Position numbers and translations under genes: made by a program. Below are positions 50,325 to 62,631 of a stretch of DNA of 64,000 nt, piece after piece. This DNA is from Glandiceps talaboti (lineage: Eukaryota; Hemichordata; Enteropneusta; Spengelidae). Location of the stretch: NCBI RefSeq assembly GCF_964340395.1, contig NC_135556.1:2237001-2301000 (forward strand). Direction: 5' to 3'. The notes beneath the pieces are model-generated. The model saw only the letters and a program-made list of their open reading frames with translations. It was not told the DNA's origin and searched no databases. Position 1 is the first letter of the stretch, and every line of letters begins with the position of its first letter.

Positions 50325-53300
50325 GTATGGGATACTTCACAATGCCAGAATTACCCATCAAAGTTATGGAATACTTCACAATGCCAGAATTACCCATCAA
50401 AGTTATGGGACATTTCACAATGCCAGAATTACCCATCAAAGTTATGGGATACTTCACAACGCCAGAATTACCCATCAAAGTTATGGGACATTTCACAATG
50501 CCAGAATTACCCATCAAAGTTATGGAATACTTCACAATGCCAGAATTACCCATCAAAGTTATGGAATACTTCACAATGCCAGAATTACCCATCAAAGTTA
50601 TGGAATACTTCACAATGCCAGAATTACCCATCAAAGTTATGGGATACTTCTTAATGCCAGAATTACCAATCAAAGTTATGGGATACTTCACAATGCCATC
50701 AAAGTTATGGAATACTTCACAATGCCAGGAATACCCATCAAAGTTATGGAATACTTCACAATGCCAGAATTACCCATCAAAGTTATGGAATACTTCACAA
50801 CGCCATCAAAGTTATGGAATACTTCACAATGCCAGAATTACCCATCAAAGTTATGGAGTACTTCACAACGCCATCAAAGTTATGGAGTACTTCACAATGC
50901 CAGAATTACCCATCAAAGTTATGGGATATTTCACAATGCCAGAATTACCCATCAAAGTTATGGAATACTTCACAATGCCAGGAATACCCATCAAAGTTAT
51001 GGGATATTTCACAATGCCAGAATTACCCATCAAAGTTATGGAGTACTTCACAATGCCAGAATTACCCATCAAAGTTATGGAATACTTCACAATGCCAGGA
51101 ATACCCATCAAAGTTATGGGATATTTCACAATGCCAGAATTACCCATCAAAGTTATGGAATACTTCACAATGCCAGAATTACCCATCAAAGTTATGGAAT
51201 ACTTCACAATGCCAGAATTACCCATCAAAGTTATGGGATATTTCACAATGCCAGAATTACCCATCAAAGTTATGGAGTTCTTCACAATGCCAGAATTACC
51301 CATCAAAGTTATGGAGTACTTCACAATGCCAGAATTACCCATCAAAGTTATGGAATACTTCACAATGCCAGAATTACCCATCAAAGTTATGGAATACTTC
51401 ACAATGCCAGAATTACCCATCAAAGTTATGGAGTACTTCACAATGCCAGAATTACCCATCAAAGTTATGGGACATTTCACAATGCCAGGAATACCCATCA
51501 AAGTTATGGAATATTTCACAATGCCAGGAATACCCATCAAAGTTATGGAATACTTCACAATGCCAGGAATACCCATCAAAGTTATGGAATACTTCACAAT
51601 GCCAGGAATACCCATCAAAGTTATGGAATACTTCACAATGCCAGAATTACCCATCAAAGTTATGGAGTTCTTCACAATGCCAGAATTACCCATCAAAGTT
51701 ATGGAATACTTCACAATGCCAGAATTACCCATCAAAGTTATGGAATACTTCACAATGCCAGGAATACCCATCAAAGTTATGGAATACTTCACAATGCCAG
51801 GAATACCCATCAAAGTTATGGAATACTTCACAATGCCAGAATTACCCATCAAAGTTATGGAATACTTCACAATGCCAGGAATACCCATCAAAGTTATGGA
51901 ATACTTCACAATGCCAGGAATACCCATCAAAGTTATGGAATACTTCACAATGCCAGAATTACCCATCAAAGTTATGGGATACTTCACAATGCCAGGAATA
52001 CCCATCAAAGTTATGGAATACTTCACAATGCCAGAATTACCCATCAAAGTTATGGGATATTTCACAATGCCAGAATTACCCATCAAAGTTATGGGATACT
52101 TCACAATGCCAGGAATACCCATCAAAGTTATGGGATACTTCACAATGCCAGGAATACCCATCAAAGTTATGGAATACTTCACAATGCCAGAATTACCCAT
52201 CAAAGTTATGGGATACTTCACAATGCCAGGAATACCCATCAAAGTTATGGAATACTTCACAATGCCAGAATTACCCATCAAAGTTATGGGATATTTCACA
52301 ATGCCAGGAATACCCATCAAAGTTATGGAATACTTCACAATGCCAGAATTACCCATCAAAGTTATGGAATACTTCACAATGCCAGGAATACCCATCAAAG
52401 TTATGGAATACTTCACAATGCCAGAATTACCCATCAAAGTTATGGAATACTTCACAATGCCAGAATTACCCATCAAAGTTATGGAGTACTTCACAATGCC
52501 AGAATTACCCATCAAAGTTATGGAGTACTTCACAATGCCAGAATTACCCATCAAAGTTATGGAGTACTTCACAATGCCAGAATTACCCATCAAAGTTATG
52601 GGATATTTCACAATGCCAGAATTACCCATCAAAGTTATGGCATACTTCACAATGCCATCAAAGTTATGGAGTACTTCACAACGCCATCAAAGTTATGGGA
52701 TACTTCACAATGCCAGAATTACCCATCAAAGTTATGGAATACTTCACAATGCCAGAATTACCCATCAAAGTTATGGGATACTTCACAATGCCAGGAATAC
52801 CCATCAAAGTTATGGAATACTTCACAACGCCATCAAAGTTATGGAATACTTCACAATGCCAGAATTACCCATCAAAGTTATGGAATACTTCACAACGCCA
52901 TCAAAGTTATGGGATACTTCACAATGCCAGAATTACCCATCAAAGTTATGGAATACTTCACAATGCCAGAATTACCCATCAAAGTTATGGGATACTTCAC
53001 AATGCCAGGAATACCCATCAAAGTTATGGAATACTTCACAACGCCATCAAAGTTATGGAATACTTCACAATGCCAGAATTACCCATCAAAGTTATGGAGT
53101 ACTTCACAACGCCATCAAAGTTATGGGATACTTCACAATGCCAGAATTACCCATCAAAGTTATGGAATACTTCACAACGCCATCAAAGTTATGGAGTACT
53201 TCACAACGGCATCAAAGTTATGGAGTACTTCACAATGCCAGAATTACCCATCAAAGTTATGGAATACTTCACAATGCCAGAATTACCCATCAAAGTTATG

Positions 53301-55627
53301 GAGTACTTCACAATGCCATCAAAGTTATGGAGTACTTCACAACGCCATCAAAGTTATGGAGTACTTCACAATGCCAGAATTACCCATCAAAGTTATGGAA
53401 TACTTCACAATGCCATCAAAGTTATGGAGTACTTCACAACGCCATCAAAGTTATGGAGTACTTCACAATGCCAGAATTACCCATCAAAGTTATGGAGTAC
53501 TTCACAATGCCAGAATTACCCATCAAAGTTATGGAGTACTTCACAACGCCATCAAAGTTATGGAATACTTCACAATGCCATCAAAGTTATGGAGTACTTC
53601 ACAATGCCAGAATTACCCATCAAAGTTATGGAGTACTTCACAATGCCAGAATTACCCATCAAAGTTATGGAGTACTTCACAACGCCATCAAAGTTATGGG
53701 ATACTTCACAATGCCAGAATTACCCATCAAAGTTATGGGATATTTCACAATGCCAGGAATACCCATCAAAGTTATGGAATACTTCACAATGCCAGAATTA
53801 CCCATCAAAGTTATGGAGTACTTCACAATGCCAGAATTACCCATCAAAGTTATGGAGTACTTCACAATGCCTGAATTACCCATCAACGTTATGGAATACT
53901 TCACAATGCCAGAATTACCCATCAAAGTTATGGAGTTCTTCACAATGCCAGAATTACCCATCAAAGTTATGGAGTACTTCACAATGCCAGAATTACCCAT
54001 CAAAGTTATGGAGTTCTTCACAATGCCAGAATTACCCATCAAAGTTATGGAGTACTTCACAACGCCATCAAAGTTATGGGATACTTCACAATGCCAGAAT
54101 TACCCATCAAAGTTATGGGATATTTCACAATGCCAGGAATACCCATCAAAGTTATGGGACATTTCACAATGCCAGGAATACCCATCAAAGTTATGGGACA
54201 TTTCACAATGCCAGGATTACCCATCAAAGTTATGGAATCCTTCACAATGCCAGGATTACCCATCAAAGTTATGGAATACTTCACAATGCCAGGATTACCC
54301 ATCAAAGTTATGGGATACTTCACAATGCCAGGATTACCCATCAAAGTTATGGAGTACTTCACAATGCCAGAAATACCATTCAAAGTTATGGGACATTTCA
54401 CAATGCTAGGATAACCATTCAAGGTTATGGTACATTTCACAATGCCAGGATTACCCATCAAAGTTATGGAGTACTTCACAATGCCACAATTACCATTCAA
54501 AGTTATGGGACATTTCACAATGAAAGGATAACCATTCAAGGTTATGGGACATTTCACAATGCCAGGATTACCCATCAAAGTTATGGCATACTTCACAATG
54601 CCACAATTACCCATCAAAGTTATGGAGTACTTCACAATGCCAGAATTACCCATCAAAGTTATGGAGTACTTCACAATGCCAGAATTACCAATCAAAGTTA
54701 TGGGACATTTCACAATGCCAGGATAACCCATCAAAGTTATGGCATACTTCACAATGCCACAATTACCCATCAAAGTCATGGAATCCTTCAGATTGCCACG
54801 AATACCCATCAAAGTTATGGAATACTTCACAATGCCAGGATAACCATTTAAGGTTATGGGACATTTCACAATGCCAGAATTACCAATCAAAGTTATGGAG
54901 TACTTCACAATGCCAGAATTACCAATCAAAGTTATGGAGTACTTCACAATGCCAGAATTACCCATCAAAGTTATGGAGTACTTCACAATGCCAGAATTAC
55001 CAATCAAAGTTATGGGACATTTCACAATGCCAGAATTACCCATCAAAGTTATGGAGTACTTCACAATGCCAGAATTACCAATCAAAGTTATGGAGTACTT
55101 CACAATGCCACGATTACCCATCAAAGTTATGGGACATTTCACAATGCCAGAATTACCAATCAAAGTTATGGGATATTTCACAATGCCAGAATTACCCATC
55201 AAAGTTATGGAGTACTTCACAATGCCAGAATTACCCATCAAAGTTATGGGATATTTCACAATGCCAGAATTACCAATCAAAGTTATGGAGTACTTCACAA
55301 TGCCAGAATTACCCATCAAAGTTATGGGACATTTCACAATGCCAGAATTACCCATCAAAGTTTTGGGATATTTCACAATGCCAGAATTACCCATCAAAGT
55401 TATGGGATACTTCACAATGCCAGAATTACCCATCAAAGTTATGGGATACTTCTTAATGCCAGAATTACCAATCAAAGTTATGGAGTACTTCACAATGCCA
55501 GAATTACCCATCAAAGTTATGGAGTACTTCACAATGCCAGAATTACCCATCAAAGTTATGGAGTACTTCACAATGCCAGAATTACCAATCAAAGTTATGG
55601 AGTACTTCACAATGCCAGGATTACAAT
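50325..55627. repeat. 39-bp satellite with a 29-bp variant, about 137 copies
   Basis: The main unit is ATGGAATACTTCACAATGCC-AGAATTACCCATCAAAGTT (39 bp). A 29-bp variant lacks AGAATTACCC and usually has CGCC for TGCC. Short units cluster at 50691-50885 and 52648-53700. Since 39 is a multiple of 3 and the unit is stop-free in all frames used, frames of up to 1382 codons arise in three plus frames and two long minus frames; each 29-bp unit switches the frame. These are not genes: all frames are equally open and variation ignores codon positions. From 54100 to the end the units are more diverged (CAATTACC, GGATAACC, AGGTTATGG). Confidence 0.98.
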
Positions 55628-55801
55628 GAAGTCATGGTAGTAGTACTGCTACAATGTAACTAGTAACAGTAACACTATTCCATGTTCCGTGTTGTGAGGT
55701 TGTGTTTTGGGGGACGTTTAACATTTATGTCAACCCGGAAGTACATAGACACGAAAATAGACTAAGTGACTTGTACATGTAACAAGTCATTGAGAATGAC
55801 A

Positions 55802-56515
55802 TAGTCCCCGCTATAATTGTGTCACTACTGTGATCACGCAACAACATTTGTGAACCTAAAACAAACAGATTTAGATATGTTGTGTGTGCTTGTTGGACAT
55901 GGAACATGCCTACAACAATAAAGGATTGGTTGGGTATGGGGGATCATATCACAATGAAAATGGAGTCTGAGTTATGGCTTTGGACATGGAAAATTCACAA
56001 ACAAAATGGCTGCCAGGCACCCATATTGGATCGTATCACGACGAAAATGGATATGCACATGTATGTCATAGAACGCTGTCCTAATACCAACTTTGAATGA
56101 GATCTGTTCAAGCATGTCTTAGTAATGGCTTTGGACATGGAAAATTCACAAACAAAATGGCTGCCAGGCAGCCATATTGGATCGTATCACAATGAAAATG
56201 GATATGCACATGTATGTCATAGAACACTATCCTAATACCAACTTTGAATGAGATCTGTTCAAGCATGTCTGAGTTATGATTTTGGACATGGAAAATTCAC
56301 AAACAAAATGGCTGCTAGGCGGCCATATTGGATCGTATCATGAAACAAATTGACGTGCATTTGTATGCCATTGTATGTTGCCCCTATGCCAAGTCTGAAA
56401 AAAATCGGCCCATGCATCTCCAAGAAACGGCTGCGGACGCACGGACGCACGGACACACGGACAGACAGACCCCAATCCATAAGTCCCCGTCCCGGACTTC
56501 GTCCAGCGGGGACTA
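55802..56515. mobile_element. Inverted-repeat element with internal 150-bp tandem units, copy 2
   Basis: TA-GTCCCCGCTATAATTG at the left and CAGCGGGGAC-TA at the right are inverted. About three 150-bp units follow the left segment, then GCACGGACGCACGGACACAC and the hairpin GTCCCCGTCCCGGACTTCG. It is the best-preserved copy of the family at 42818 and 63313. Confidence 0.7.
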
Positions 56516-57663
56516 ATAAATAATTCGAAGTACATGTGATAGTTTCTAGGTTTCATTATTATTTCTAATCAGTAAACAGAGTCATTGGATGTGGGATCCC
56601 ACAGTGAAAAGTTACTGACACTAATTATATTATATTGTATGTCTTTGCTTGAAATTTGTCTCATTCTTCACTGCCACAAGCAAGCAAAACAAATGCAACG
56701 CTAAGCTACAAGTACATGTATGTCATCTCAACGATTTGAATGATTGAATGATTTCACATTGTATTGATGTGAGCATGAGATTGGTTCATTAATTTGTCTC
56801 CGCCTTTGTTTCATTATGTAAAGATCATATATACTTACAACTTGTATACAAGCTTAGTGTTTTATAATGAAAATTATTGGTGTCAATATGCATACCGTGA
56901 CGGTATACGTGTACTTTGTTTGTATCTTGTCTAAAACGTGATTCCAGTCATTCTTGCAAGCCAGAGCATATATTTCTGACGACGCAACGTTTTGGACAGT
57001 GCCGTAAAGAGGCCTGTGGTTTACGATGATGGTACGTCCCCAGTGTGTACGTTTTCCTCATTTGCTTCAATATCCCCAATGATGAGTGAACCTTTAGAAA
57101 TACTCACTTGTTTTAATACATGTACGTATAGATGAATACCATCTTTCCAATGAATTGATACATGTATTCATCCTGATCAAGTTGTACAGACATATAAACT
57201 GTATACAGTATTTTGTCAATCTGTTCGTCACTGTGCATGCGTTCGGAGAACGAAGGGATGACTGACTACGTATGCAAGTACTTGTAGGACTAGTCCATCA
57301 CTAGACTATCAGGTTGAACACATGTACTGGATTCATTGGTGGACAATGACAGGGAGGGGGGGGGGGGGGAAGCAATGAGTGGTTTGAATTTGGCGCTCAC
57401 TGTTTAATAGTATATACTTCTCTATGCGGCAGTGTCCACTCCATGGTGGTACACTAGCTGGACAGACAGTACTTATCTCACTTGTTGTTGATGTTACTTG
57501 ATTAAATGCGGCCTTTATCAAACATGTTTGACCATAAAACCTAGACTACCATGAAAACAGAGGAAAAAGTAACAAAAATTGAGCCATTCTCAATTTTTCT
57601 TGTCATAACAAACATCTTAGGGTAATACAAATCAAACCGATTCTAATTTTTCTGATGCATTAC
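56516..57663. other. Non-coding stretch
   Basis: Holds a G-rich run at 57352-57371. No gene recognised. Confidence 0.4.
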
Positions 57664-57789
57664 CTGGATTCAGATTCCAATGAGTTTGAAATGTCAACAA
57701 CTTCAGGAGTTCCAATTTTCCTTTTTTTACTTGAAGTGGACAGAATACATGTACCAATACAAGCAGATCTTCTTGGGTGTGCATAATAC
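57664..57789 (-). CDS. Exon-like segment with KKRK motif, unidentified
   Basis: On the minus strand CTTTCCTCTAACAG is a good acceptor and ATCCAG/GTAATG a good donor. The 126 bases between are open and read YYAHPRRSACIGTCILSTSS, then KKRKIGTPEVVDISNS and LESESR. KKRK could be a nuclear localisation signal. Its start matches the exon-like segment at 46200-46411. The minus-strand Cys-rich pieces at 57840-58080 and 58721-58930 lie upstream and may belong to the same broken gene. Confidence 0.45.
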
Positions 57790-57839
57790 CTGTTAGAGGA
57801 AAGATAAATGGTAAACATTCTTATTACATTTTACAGTAT

Positions 57840-58080
57840 TTTTACCACAGGGGACGGACTTCCATTTGCAACCATCGCAGATTACAGTATATCTCATTTA
57901 CCACAGGAACAGACTTCCATTTGCAACCATCACATGTTATAATTACATCTCATTCACCACAGGGGATGGACTTCCATTTGCAACCATTACATGTTATAAT
58001 ACATGTACATCTCATTTACCACAGGGGACGGACTTCCATTTGCAACCATCACAGATTATATATATATATCATTTATTTGT
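57840..58080 (-). repeat. 56-63-bp tandem repeat, four copies, each encoding CDGCKWKS
   Basis: ACCACAGGGGACGGACTTCC-ATTTGCAACCATC recurs at about 57843, 57900, 57956 and 58019. Read on the minus strand, the first and fourth copies give CDGCKWKSVPCGK, and the others single-residue variants, each followed soon by a stop. This may be a small Cys-rich exon copied in tandem, or coincidence. Confidence 0.7.
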
Positions 58081-58159
58081 TGTGTTGTCATTCATCAATA
58101 TGTTGTCACATGGTATGATTCATTTTAATACTGTTCCACACTAAATGACATCCCCACTC

Positions 58160-58640
58160 AACGGTTTTTAAACTGCTACCCACTCAACAGTTTTTGAACT
58201 GTTACCCACTCAACAGTTTTGAACTTACCCACCCAACAGTTTTTAAACTGCCAGTGCTATCCACCCAACAGTTTTTAAACTGCCAGTGCTATCCACCCAG
58301 CAGTTTTTAAACTGCCAGTGCTACCCACCCAACAGTTTTTAAACTGCCAGTGCTACCCACCCAACAGTTTTTAAACTGCCAGAGCTACCCACCCAACAGT
58401 TTTTAAACTGCCAGTGCTACCCACCCAACAGTTTTTAAACTGCCAGTGCTACCCACCCAACAGTTTTTAAACTGCCAGTGCTACCCACTCAACAGTTTTT
58501 GAAGTGCTACTTGCTCAATAGTTTTTCAACTTTTACCCACCCAACAGTTTTTGAACTGCTACCCTCTCAACAGTTTTTAAACTGTTACCCACCCAACAGT
58601 TTTTAAACTGTAACCCTCTCAACAGTTTCTGAACTGTTAC
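58160..58640. repeat. 32-bp tandem array with CAGTTTTTAAACTG palindrome
   Basis: About 15 units of the type ACCCACCCAACAGTTTTTAA-ACTGCCAGTGCT. The centre units are near identical and the edges are degenerate. CAGTTT-TT-AAACTG forms a 6-bp stem in most units. Confidence 0.93.
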
Positions 58641-58720
58641 CTGCTCAAAAATTGTTTACCTTTGACATCTTAGCACATGCACTCATGGTATTTCACAGCT
58701 TTATCACTTTCATGGCTTCC

Positions 58721-58930
58721 TCAGTTGTGAGTTGCAGAGTTAGCACTTGGATTTTTAAACCAATAGCCACAATCTTCATTTGTGGTGAAAAATACACAAT
58801 TTTTTTTAAGCCACAGAGGCATCTTATTATGGCCACACAGTCTACATTTGCTATGTGAATAGAAACAAGATTGGCATGGACACACAGTATCACTACAGTT
58901 TGTAACAAGTAGTTTTATTTCAGTATACAT
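58721..58930 (-). CDS. Cys-rich open frame, possible exon, unidentified
   Basis: A 69-codon minus frame reads NCSDTVCPCQSCFYSHSKC, RLCGHNKMPLWLKKN, and then CVFFTTNEDCGYWFKNPSAN before a stop. The spacing (CxxxxCxCxxCx5-6CxxC) suggests metal binding, but I recognise no family. It may belong with the exon-like segment at 57664-57789. Confidence 0.3.
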   Translation of the reverse strand: MYTEIKLLVTNCSDTVCPCQSCFYSHSKCRLCGHNKMPLWLKKNCVFFTTNEDCGYWFKNPSANSATHN

Positions 58931-59726
58931 GAATAGTTCAACTTACAGCTCATATTTATTTGTCATTAGTAATGGTTTTTTGGACATATGCTTCACTGGG
59001 AAGGCGTCATAAACAGGGGACATATGGAGCTTATTGTTATCAAATGTTCGGTTATCGTTGCTTTGAAGTTGTGGAACACGACATTGAGTCACAGTTCTCA
59101 GTTGTAATTATGAGCTAAATCTCTTAGTGCAGTCATATTTGAATATGACCCAAGGTATGGAAAAAGTATAAACAGTTTCATGTGCCCCATGGCCATTTCC
59201 TGATGTGGAGAGTACATCTTGGGTAGTTTAGAAACTACGTGCTATTATCATTATCTATCCACATGATTGGTTACTTATTAACAGACTGATTAGACAAGGT
59301 TTGCATCAATACAAGAATATGACGGCCATTTACATGAAGCATCTTCCATTCATGATCAAATAGGCCACATTGGTGGACGGTCTCTGCTGAAAACTTCACT
59401 CAGATAAATTCATACCGCCACGTCACTATTTCATTCTTACTAAAACTTCAACTTTCTTTTTGAGCATCACTACTAGATTGAATGTATTACGTGAATTTAA
59501 TGTTCACTACATGCTCTCAGAGGGTTGGGTGAACATGGTTTTACACGTAAATGCTAAGGCATCGCATCGTTCAAGAATAAACGAATCTCTAGGTGTATAC
59601 CAAATTAAGTTCTCTTCAGCAATATAAATTTCCACCAAACGCAATTACAACTGTGTCTCTGTCAAGTTGAAAGTTAACGCTGTCGTTCATATCATGGAAG
59701 CTGGAAATGCAGTTTGTGTACTGTAC
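58931..59726. other. Non-coding stretch
   Basis: Nothing recognised. Confidence 0.4.
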
Positions 59727-60072
59727 CAGTGTTTTATTTAAGGCCGGTAAGCCGGTAAATGTTACCAGGGTTCCCCAACCATTTTACCGAAGTTCCCCTG
59801 GGCATAGATAATAAGGGAAATTCTCTGCTTAGTATGTCAAAATGAGGCGGAGGCTTTGATTATATCACTAGACACAAGTCAGCCGGCCACTCAATTTTCA
59901 AAATGTAGTTGTAATAAAGAATGCATACTTTGTCAACATTCACTTTGACGCAACGACAATGTTGCAATTTTGTTGCCATTGAATTGCAATTTTACGTGAT
60001 AGCTAGCATAACTCCCTCCTAAACATTGCGTCAGACGCAGAGATGTGGCGGGAGAAAATGACAACGAAGTAA

Positions 60073-61902
60073 GACGACTGTGAGACCGCTTGTCACTTCA
60101 ACAAATATGCCACGTTCATAAGACCAATCGATGGAAGGATCGAAGGTTTTTTCCAAAAGGGTGAATTTTCTGGTAATGATACCCCACCAACTACAGTGTC
60201 GAGAACAGAAGATCACGATGCTGACGTCAGTGCCTCGTGTCAAAATGATGGACAAACTACCCCTATTACTCCTACGATTGGCGACTCTGATGGTGAACCG
60301 ATTCAAAAGAAACGGAAACAATTGCACTGTTTTCAAAATGGATGGCTTGTCGACAAGACGCTTTGTTACGATGAATCGGTCGATCTATTCTGGCTTAGAT
60401 ATGATGACACTACCGGGATGTACTGTTACCTGTGACGTTTGACAGAGAGTGCTACCGGTGCAAATTTGGCTGATTTGGTTCAAACGAGATTGCAACGAGA
60501 CAACATTGGTCTCAGTCAAATAAAATTTGTTGGATCAGACGGTGCAGCAAATATGACTGGCCAGAAGTCGGGATTCGTCGCCCAACTTCGTAAACAAAAT
60601 GCACATGTCGTTGGCATATGGTGCATTAATCACAGGCTCGCTCTTTCCATAGGAGACACGGTGAAGTCGTTGAAATGGCTCAAACACCATGAGGGTACTG
60701 TCCAGCAAATAAATAAATTGTTTGAGTATTCACCAGAAAAGACGAGGAAATTAGAACTCATATCCACTCAGTATGAATCAATGCTGTCTGAGGGCAAGAG
60801 TAAGAAGTTTGTCCGACCTGCCGCAACGCGCTGGACATCACATGAACGTGCCAATGATGCAATCTACCACGGATACAAAGTACTGTTACAGACTTTGTAC
60901 TATTTCACTGAAGAAGCAAGAATACGGGACGCTACTGCAGCAGGACTATACTCATTTTGCCGTCAGTATATGTTCATCGGTATAGTTTACATTCTGCAGA
61001 CTGTACTTCCGATAATAGGAAGACTCGCTCGACTTTGGCAGAAAGACATACTGATTTTCAGTGAAGTGAAACCTTACACCCGCACGGCTATTGATAAATT
61101 GAGTGAACTCAAACGAACCTGCGAGCCTTTGAATCAACTGCGAGCAGAGTTTGAGGGTGGAAGATTTAGCGACGGACAAGTTCAGTTTACCCACAAGAAC
61201 GAGGAGGGATTAGATATATTTTACGACAAACTGCTCACTGAGCTATGTAGTAATTTAGAAGCTCGTCTTTCTTTGATGCCGTTACTTGAGGCATTTGAAT
61301 TATTCGACCCATGTCGTTTTCCCGGTGTTGACGACAAACAGTATGGGAAGGATGATATTTCCCTTCTCTGCCAACAGTTTGCTATAGACGAAGAGAAGAC
61401 TCAAGATGAGTGGTGTAATTTTCGGTACAAATTTGACTCCCCACCGATGTCGACGTTGAGTACAGCTGGCGATGTTTGCCAAGTTATCATGAAACAGAGA
61501 AACGCGATCGAAGATGAATACCCCAACTTGTGTAAACTAGCTGAACTTGCTCTACTTGTCCCTATGTCTAATGCGTGGCCAGAACGCGGAGCATCGTGTT
61601 TGAAGAGAATTAAGTCACGACTACGCAATCGAATGAAGGGAGACTTGCTACAGGCAATTATGACAATTGATTTGCATAAGGCTAATGACGACGTAATCAC
61701 TGATGCCGTAACAACATGGCGAAACAAACCAAGACGCCATGTGTTTGGACCTGCACGCCGCCAGGACATTCATGAAACTACAATCGGTGATATATCAGAA
61801 CTTCCTGATGAGCTTAGTGTTCGTTTTCATGAGCTTAGGAACTTAATTTGCTATGATGAACCAGATTGTGATGAGGACGATGTGTGTGGAAAGGACCAGT
61901 AA
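60073..61902 (+). pseudogene. hAT transposase (ZNF862-like), TGA-interrupted and internally deleted
   Basis: One reading frame runs from 60073 to the TAA at 61900-61902, broken only by TGA at 60433-60435. The N-terminal part has QKKRKQLHCFQNGWL and GMYCYL, where the usual next residue is a zinc-finger Cys (TGT); here it is TGA. Directly after it comes LTESATGANLADLVQ, normally about 150-200 residues further on, so the finger's second half and the RNase H region with the first catalytic Asp are missing. The rest is well kept: VGSDGAANMTG (second Asp), CINHRLAL (CxxH), AATRWTSH (conserved Trp) and the C-terminal dimerisation block AELALLVPMSNAWPERGASC-LKRIKSRLRNRM. This copy should not make active transposase. 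No ATG is present before the first motif. Confidence 0.85.
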
Positions 61903-62344
61903 TATTTGTACTCAAAATTGTAGTAAAATAACATGGTACAAGGACACAAAAACAATGACATTTGTACTCAAAATAATGTAGTCAAAACATGGTACAAGGA
62001 CACAAAAACAATCACACAAGTGAGATGAGTGAAACACTACCTGTGATATGCAAAGAATATAGACTAGTATTTACAGTAAACAAATGACTGGTCAGATTAG
62101 AGCATGTGAAACTTGTAAGAGAATGTATACCTATGACTGTACAAAAAGTGCATTGATTGTTATATTATATATTTACTTTAATTTTCTTGAAATAAATCTT
62201 CAAAAATGAGAAAAGAAGACACTTGTGTTCTAAACATTCATTTTAATTTTTAATGGGGAGGGAGGGGGGCAGTGTGTATATATATTTATTTATGATGATT
62301 GAGTATCTTATTATTTATTTGTTTGTATGTACTAGTAATATATA

Positions 62345-62372
62345 TATTATGTGTGTGTGTGTGTGTGTGTGT
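62345..62372. repeat. (GT)n microsatellite
   Basis: About 14 GT units, inside the hAT element. Confidence 0.9.
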
Positions 62373-62471
62373 GGTGAAATTGTAGGAATCAATATTTTAT
62401 AGTAATTTCAAATTAGATTTACTACATATGTCATCTACTGGGATCTAGAAATTCTAAAATTTCCTACTACG

Positions 62472-62631
62472 AGAGGGGGGACACCCCCCTCTTGTACTCT
62501 ACCCCCGCGCTTCGCTCTGCGAAGCGAGGCGCTGTGCTATGCACAGCGCATTCATGTTACCTATGTTCCCCATGAATTTACCTATGTTCCCCATCCTTAA
62601 ATAAAACACTGTGTACCATAGTGTACTATGG
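62472..62631. repeat. Cluster of tight hairpins at the 3' end of the hAT element
   Basis: Three perfect stems with 3-nt loops follow one another: AGAGGGGGG-ACA-CCCCCCTCT (62472-62492), CGCTTCGC-TCT-GCGAAGCG (62508-62526) and GCGCTGTGC-TAT-GCACAGCGC (62529-62549). A fourth, CCATAG-TGTA-CTATGG (62616-62631), lies just outside the element's end. Confidence 0.85.

Larger units (their letters stand above)
59727..62611 (+). mobile_element. hAT transposon with both ends
   Basis: CAGTGTTTTATTTAAGG at 59727 is inverted as CCTTAAATAAAACACTG, ending at 62611. TGTAC lies directly outside both ends (59722-59726 and 62612-62616), a short target duplication (hAT elements usually give 8 bp). The right side carries a subterminal direct repeat, TTACCTATGTTCCCCAT, twice (62557-62595). 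The transposase frame at 60073-61902 lies inside. Confidence 0.8.

Noticed and set aside
50261-54851. Open frames of 1382, 1345 and 1055 codons (plus) and 595 and 517 codons (minus)
   Set aside because: They are translations of the 39/29-bp satellite. All frames are equally open, units differ without regard to codon position, and 29-bp units only switch between frames.
60433-60435. Selenocysteine TGA in the hAT frame
   Set aside because: The element is also internally deleted and no SECIS-like structure was recognised. A Cys-to-stop mutation in a dead copy is simpler.
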